64,000 bases of DNA from Lingula anatina (taxonomy: Eukaryota; Brachiopoda; Lingulata; Lingulida; Lingulidae). Below, piece by piece: positions 59,195 through 64,000 of the stretch (position 1 is its first letter; every line of letters begins with the position of its first letter). The notes under the pieces are model-generated. The model searched no databases. It saw nothing but the letters and a program-made list of their open reading frames with translations, and was not told the DNA's origin. Where the stretch lies: the NCBI RefSeq assembly GCF_001039355.2, contig NW_019775774.1, positions 62,001 through 126,000 of the forward strand. Reading direction: 5' to 3'. The position numbers and the translations under genes are program-made.

Positions 59195-59450
59195 TATAAA
59201 AGGTCAGTCACAAAGTGGGTGCAACAGCACAAGTGTACATCTAAACCCATCCCATGAGAGATCCGTCCATTTTATCTCAGTGACCTTCTGTTGTCCAAAC
59301 AGAGAATTAAAGAGTCGGAAGTCGGCAGTCCAGTGTAACAATGACTTGGTCACACCGTTTCCTTATACATGTACAGCGGTGTATGTGCCGCGCATTGCTG
59401 TTGCTTACCCGAACCAATCCTTCTTGCTAAGACAGTCTTCCATGAGGCGG
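59195..59450 (+). promoter_or_regulatory. TATA box and noncoding first exon of ST5
   Basis: TATAAAAG at 59,195-59,202 and an exon-like stretch ending GAGGCGG|GTGAGT at 59,450 (GTAAGT in ST4; both are usable donors). Confidence 0.55.
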
Positions 59451-60394
59451 GTGAGTGATACCTTATAGGTTCATGATCAAGCAAGATGACCGTTATCATT
59501 ACAGACAATCGAAGGAGGCACTCGGTCTACAAATATGTACATGTACCCGTGCGAGCCCATAGCATCAAACAGATTGGCAGTTCCTGTAACAATTTCGCCA
59601 GGGGTTATGGTCTCGTGTAGTGGCATTCCATCTCAAGTCGCTGGTTGGTACAGTGATTGTGGTATCTTGTTGTGGATCGCGTTCGAGACTATATCACCTT
59701 AAATCGGTTTGACCATATTCATTACTTAACAAAATGCGGATATTAAACGCCAACTATGACGTTTAAATAAATCTATACTTATAATATATACACTGTAAAT
59801 TAATAATTTTATACTAATAGTAACGGCACCCACGCGTGATATAGCGGGGGTGTCATGGGATCCAATATAGCAGTGAGTATACCGGGGTATATACCCTATG
59901 TAAGGCTTGAGATAAGTAGGTTATACACCGTGATACGTATACGTTATACCGCATGGTACGGTGAAATGGGATCTTTGGGGGAATACAAGGTCAACAAATC
60001 ACATATCTATGTACGGCCAGTCAAGGACCAACACCCTGCGCAGATGTGGCATAGGCCTATGCATTTTCACATCTGCCAAAGCTGCATATGCACACATTCA
60101 CTGTATCTCTACCAGAAAGCACATAAACTCAGTACAGAGTACCGTCATCAAGGATAAGGGCACCTCATCAGAGGACCAATAGGTGCATCATCGCCCCTTG
60201 TTCACCAACGCATGATATACAACGGAGAAGCCGATCAGTGTTCCGTTTTCGTCCTCTTGTATACCTGTTACACACAGGACGTCCATGTGCCCGATTTAAT
60301 AAATGGACTTTTAATTTGACCTAAAAGTAATGCAAAGAGATTAAACAATTATTGACGACAGACTGCTGTGTACTAATTCAGTTTATTTCATTTT

Positions 60395-60426
<32 letters not shown>

Positions 60427-60494
60427 TTTTTTAATGGAGCACCATGTTACCCTAGGTTACTTACTCAAATGCTTTCAAACATGTTTCAGGAGAT

Positions 60495-61817
60495 ATGATT
60501 CAGCTTCGGTGGTGGATTTTCCGCACGTGTCGGTTCCTCTTTAGTTTAGCACAGCGCATTTGGTGGCAATGTAACGGCACCGCTAACACACTGCGACTTG
60601 CAAGGAATGGTCAACTGTACGAGCAATCTGCCCAGGTTAAAAACATCATATGGAAATGCAAATTAGACCCTTCACGAGAAGCAGAGTCGGACAAATTCAT
60701 TGCCACCCACAGTCATTTCGCACATCCGCGGTGCATAATGGGGGAAAATATCACGCTGATTTACGTCGACGAGAAAGAGGTTTTGTTTGTTGAAACGCCC
60801 AAGACAGTAGACATCTACAGTTCTGAGCTTAACCCTTTTATGTACATGGCACAGTTTGATTATGCTACTCGTTTAATTGTACTGCCTATTTCGTCATTTC
60901 ATAGAATCGCCGCTGAAATCGGTGATCCAAAAGGTGATGTGCTGTTACTCTCTAACACAGGGCGATGTGGATCTACGGCAGTCACGCAAATTCTCGAATC
61001 GGTACCGAAAGTTGTGTCTATGAGCGAACCAGGCGGGTACACAAGTCTGAATATCATCATGAAACGGACCTCCCGCGAGGAATTTGAAAAGCACGTGAGG
61101 AGCGTAGTTCGACTCACATGCAAACCGATTCAGGATAGCAACCCTCGACTCATTTGTATCAAACCAAGAGCTGAGAATTTTGTTTTTGCGGACATAGTGG
61201 CGCGCGTTGTACCACAAATCAAACATCTATTCTTATATCGGAACGGCAAAGAAACCGTCCAGTCGTATTACCATGCCTTCGCTTCTCTTCCACAAACCAA
61301 ACGCTCGCATGCTTTGCAAACGAGCCGCATTGTCCACTACCTTTTTCCGCACCTGGCCCGATTCCAATGGGACCTGGGAGTCGACACGGAAACGTACCCG
61401 TGGTTGGGGGACACCGAGCTGGTGGCGCGTGTTTCCATTATAGGATATTACGTCGCGAGCTGGGCAACCATATGCGCTAATTACCGCAGATTCAAACAGA
61501 TCGGCATGGCCATTAAATCCTTCAAGTATGAAGATTTGATGGAGAATCCGCACCACGCCTGTAAGCTACTGCTGCAATACTGCGACTTGCCAGTGGAGTC
61601 TGCTTCAGAAGCTTGCAAGGCCATGGATCGCGACTCCCAGAAAGGGATGTACGTAACTAACTTGGACACGCATGGAAAAAGAGGGCGGGACTACCTTATT
61701 GATTGGACAAAAGAGGTCCAATCAGAAGCAGATTTATTTTGCGACCGCCTGGGTGTTGCACGGATCGGAGAAACGAGTGTGTTGCCAGACACTATTTCTT
61801 CCACTGGCGTCAAGTGA
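60495..61817 (+). CDS. Membrane-anchored sulfotransferase-like protein (ST5)
   Basis: 440 aa, single coding exon. It differs from ST4 at six residues that I can see: Ser2 to Ile; Arg to Lys in VPRVV and FERHV; Met to Ile in KPMQD; Ala to Val in SRIAHY; Asn to Ile in FKQNG. The cofactor motifs LLLSNTGRCGSTAVTQILES and FLYRNGKETVQSYYHAF are unchanged. AATAAA at 61,877-61,882. Either a very recent paralogue of ST4 or the other allele of the same gene. Confidence 0.83.
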   Translation: MIQLRWWIFRTCRFLFSLAQRIWWQCNGTANTLRLARNGQLYEQSAQVKNIIWKCKLDPSREAESDKFIATHSHFAHPRCIMGENITLIYVDEKEVLFVETPKTVDIYSSELNPFMYMAQFDYATRLIVLPISSFHRIAAEIGDPKGDVLLLSNTGRCGSTAVTQILESVPKVVSMSEPGGYTSLNIIMKRTSREEFEKHVRSVVRLTCKPIQDSNPRLICIKPRAENFVFADIVARVVPQIKHLFLYRNGKETVQSYYHAFASLPQTKRSHALQTSRIVHYLFPHLARFQWDLGVDTETYPWLGDTELVARVSIIGYYVASWATICANYRRFKQIGMAIKSFKYEDLMENPHHACKLLLQYCDLPVESASEACKAMDRDSQKGMYVTNLDTHGKRGRDYLIDWTKEVQSEADLFCDRLGVARIGETSVLPDTISSTGVK

Positions 61818-62639
61818 TATTCTCCGGAACTAAGTTAAATAACACGCTCTGAGAAATGCCAAGGTATTTTGAAAACAATAAAAGCAATGAGGTACAACCG
61901 TTTGACTGAAACCCAAGATGACCGTCACGCACACCTGGTAAATGCGCCAGTCATTTCAAAATACCCAGCTTATATATCAAGCTTTCAAATATTAGGGTAT
62001 CACTGCAACGGTCTACGTTCTGTAAACATCGATTTTTTATAAGGTGACGGAAACTTATAAATGTCGAGAAATGAGGACATACAGGTATGAGCTCTCGCAA
62101 GAAATAAACGTGTAGAATGACACGACTTTTTAAAATGGTTAAACAATCTTATTTGGCATTTTCTTAAGATTTTATGTTTAAAAAAAGAGACATCAAAATA
62201 AACAGCTATATGTATTACAAAATATGTATTTCTTTTCACGGCAAACAAATTTAACAAATATAAGCCAACTCTAAGAACATACAAAGAATTAACAGTCTAT
62301 AAAACCCCGGAAAACACCCGGATTAAGGGAAACTGAACAGTGTGAACTCAAGCTTAAATAAAAGAGAAATATAAACAAATACTAATACTAATAATGACAA
62401 TAATTATAATGAGGATTGCCCATAAACACCAAACAAAATCTATCACGTCTTCTTCCATTCAGCCGAATTTCTATCATTTTGAAGCACAGGAATATAAAGC
62501 CTTTGTTCACAATTAGTTACAGGCTAGATCACAATTACAGCATCATGGCTGAACAAACAAGACACTACAAAGAAAAACAAAATAAAAAAATAATACTTTT
62601 TCCATTGCACATTTTGCATTGCTTTTGATTGTTACATGC

Positions 62640-62835
62640 TTGAGCACACATTTTAAAGGGGTAACAACTTTTCATCCGAGATTCGAAATACCAAAATACA
62701 CGAATTGTAAACAACACTAGAAATAAAGCATTTACCACCAAAACGGCGGTTAGCGCAATTATTCTGAAATGTGTGCTTGCCGTCGGGCCACGTGGACCTT
62801 CACATATGGCTACCCTCCGGAACACTCTCTTAAGT
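62640..62835 (-). other. Membrane-anchor-like exon, copy of a dispersed family
   Basis: The minus-strand frame reads FRIIALTAVLVVNALFLVLF followed by TIRVFWYFESRMKSCYP, a single membrane span then a charged stem, as in type II Golgi enzymes. Related but broken copies lie at 52,368-52,520, 58,668-58,820 and 20,010-20,074. No downstream catalytic exon was found in the window, so it may be a first exon cut from its gene or a relic. Confidence 0.35.
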
Positions 62836-62839
62836 GATT

Positions 62840-64000
62840 ATTACAAAAAAAAAGATAAATAAAAAATAATCGATTAACTTTGAATGTTTGAACGGATTTA
62901 TTTACCACTGGTAAGAGTGGGAAGTTCGTTGTTTACCTCAGGAAAATCCGTTTTTTGGCACTTGCCCTGCCAAAATGTTTGTAAAAAAAGAAAAAATGTC
63001 ATTCCTAAACATTCTTCTCTCTGCCAGATGCTGTCCATCTGATGACGTAGCTGATGAGCAGATCTTGTCGAACAAAAATTTGAATAGCCAGAGAAATATA
63101 TGTGAATACTGTATATAGTGACATCTGGCAGAGAAATATTTGAGAATATCCAGTGACATCTGGCAGAGAAATATATGTGAACATATGCGTCTCATGAAAA
63201 ATCATTGTACATGTAAGGTCAAATGATACATCAAAAACAAATCACCAATTCATAGGCGACTGACGCATAAAAAACAAGATGCATTTACATAACATATTAC
63301 ATCTGTTGTATAAAGTAGCAAAGCAATCTATACTCCAATAACTGAACCTTTTTCACAAAAAAAATGGACAAAACACAATAAATATACAAAAATGACAATA
63401 TATTTGTTTGGCTCTATCTCTGCCTTAATAATTGTAGCCTTATACCTGTATTTATTATACTGCCATAGGTGACACAAAAAAAAAAAAAGAAAACTGTTGA
63501 GTATTTCCCCTTTAAACAGCCTGCACTTATATCCTCTATCAAACTTTTTCAAGAGCAGTAAAGTGTACATTACATTTGTCATGCGATATATGCACGATGC
63601 CCTTATATCCCTTTTTGCGATCGTATGTCAGTAGAAGGCGGCCGTACGAAACAATACGGTTTCACGGCCTACGCAGCCTCTACGATTTTGTCAAGCTAAA
63701 ACTTTTGACAATTCTCTAAAATCGCAAACCCGTAGGCAGCAGCAATATTGTAGTTAGCATTGCACAGTTCCCTTACGGACATTATTGTTCTGTGGACTTG
63801 CGGTGATCGTGAACATGGATGAACCTATTATTGGTTTCTTTCCCGTCCACCTTCTGGTGAATTAAGCAGCTAGGAGACATAACAATAGTGGAGATATAAT
63901 TTAGTTCAACGCACTTGAATATGAAGCTGTGCGTTTCCCTATTCTGACCTCGTGGGTTCTAAAAACGACCCCCGTGACAATTGTAATGTACGTTTTGCAA
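62840..64000. other. Intergenic; no gene seen
   Basis: Only the short tandem repeat at 63,087-63,187 is recognised. Confidence 0.5.
63087..63187. repeat. Three imperfect tandem units
   Basis: GCAGAGAAATATATGTGAA ... AGTGACATCTG repeated three times (about 41, 35 and 25 bp). Confidence 0.8.

Larger units (their letters stand above)
56051..62207. repeat. 6.2-kb segmental duplication, unit 2
   Basis: Second copy of 49,741-55,914. Small indels and scattered substitutions only; homology ends at AACAGCTATA. Confidence 0.92.

Overview
The window is nuclear DNA from an animal, most likely a marine invertebrate (lophotrochozoan or cephalochordate; species not determined). Genes have GT-AG introns, TATA boxes and AATAAA signals. 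There is a nuclear tRNA gene, many AT-rich microsatellites, frequent ACATGTA words and several inverted-repeat transposons. One 449-base gap, isolated Ns and G/C homopolymer tracts show that this is a draft assembly.

Region 1 (1-22,900, minus strand) is a tandem array of four secreted F-type (fucose-binding) lectin genes. From splice sites I rebuilt a four-exon model: signal peptide, two exons that split the lectin domain, and a PAN/apple-like cysteine-rich exon, with every junction in phase 1. Copies A and C are intact. Copy B has a TGA in the lectin domain. Copy D is cut off at an N. A TA-flanked transposon sits in intron 2 of copy A. Copy C carries in intron 3 a 1.8-kb insertion I cannot identify. 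It has a truncated ORF, a histone-type 3' stem-loop, a CCAAT/TATA promoter and a run of short hairpins.

Region 2 (18,900-29,400, minus strand) holds three copies of a type II membrane glycosyltransferase-like gene with a DTD motif: one fragment, one with a nonsense codon and one intact. They alternate with lectin copies, so the ancestral repeat unit was lectin plus glycosyltransferase.

Region 3 (30,980-62,000, plus strand) holds five copies of a membrane-anchored sulfotransferase-like gene, each with its coding sequence in a single exon behind an intron in the 5'UTR. Four are open. ST3 has one TAA just before the cofactor loop. A complete eight-exon aldo-keto reductase gene (minus strand, 46,762-51,609) lies among them and hosts an antisense tRNA-Lys(UUU) gene with a 14-nt intron. 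A 6.2-kb segment (aldo-keto reductase exons 1-3 plus ST4) is repeated almost identically as exons 1'-3' plus ST5. The junction is an N and poly-C/G, so this may be a recent duplication or two haplotypes assembled in tandem.

Together the locus groups a secreted fucose-binding lectin, a Golgi-type glycosyltransferase and Golgi-type sulfotransferases. These could read, build and modify glycans. The grouping is seen in the sequence; a shared function is inferred.
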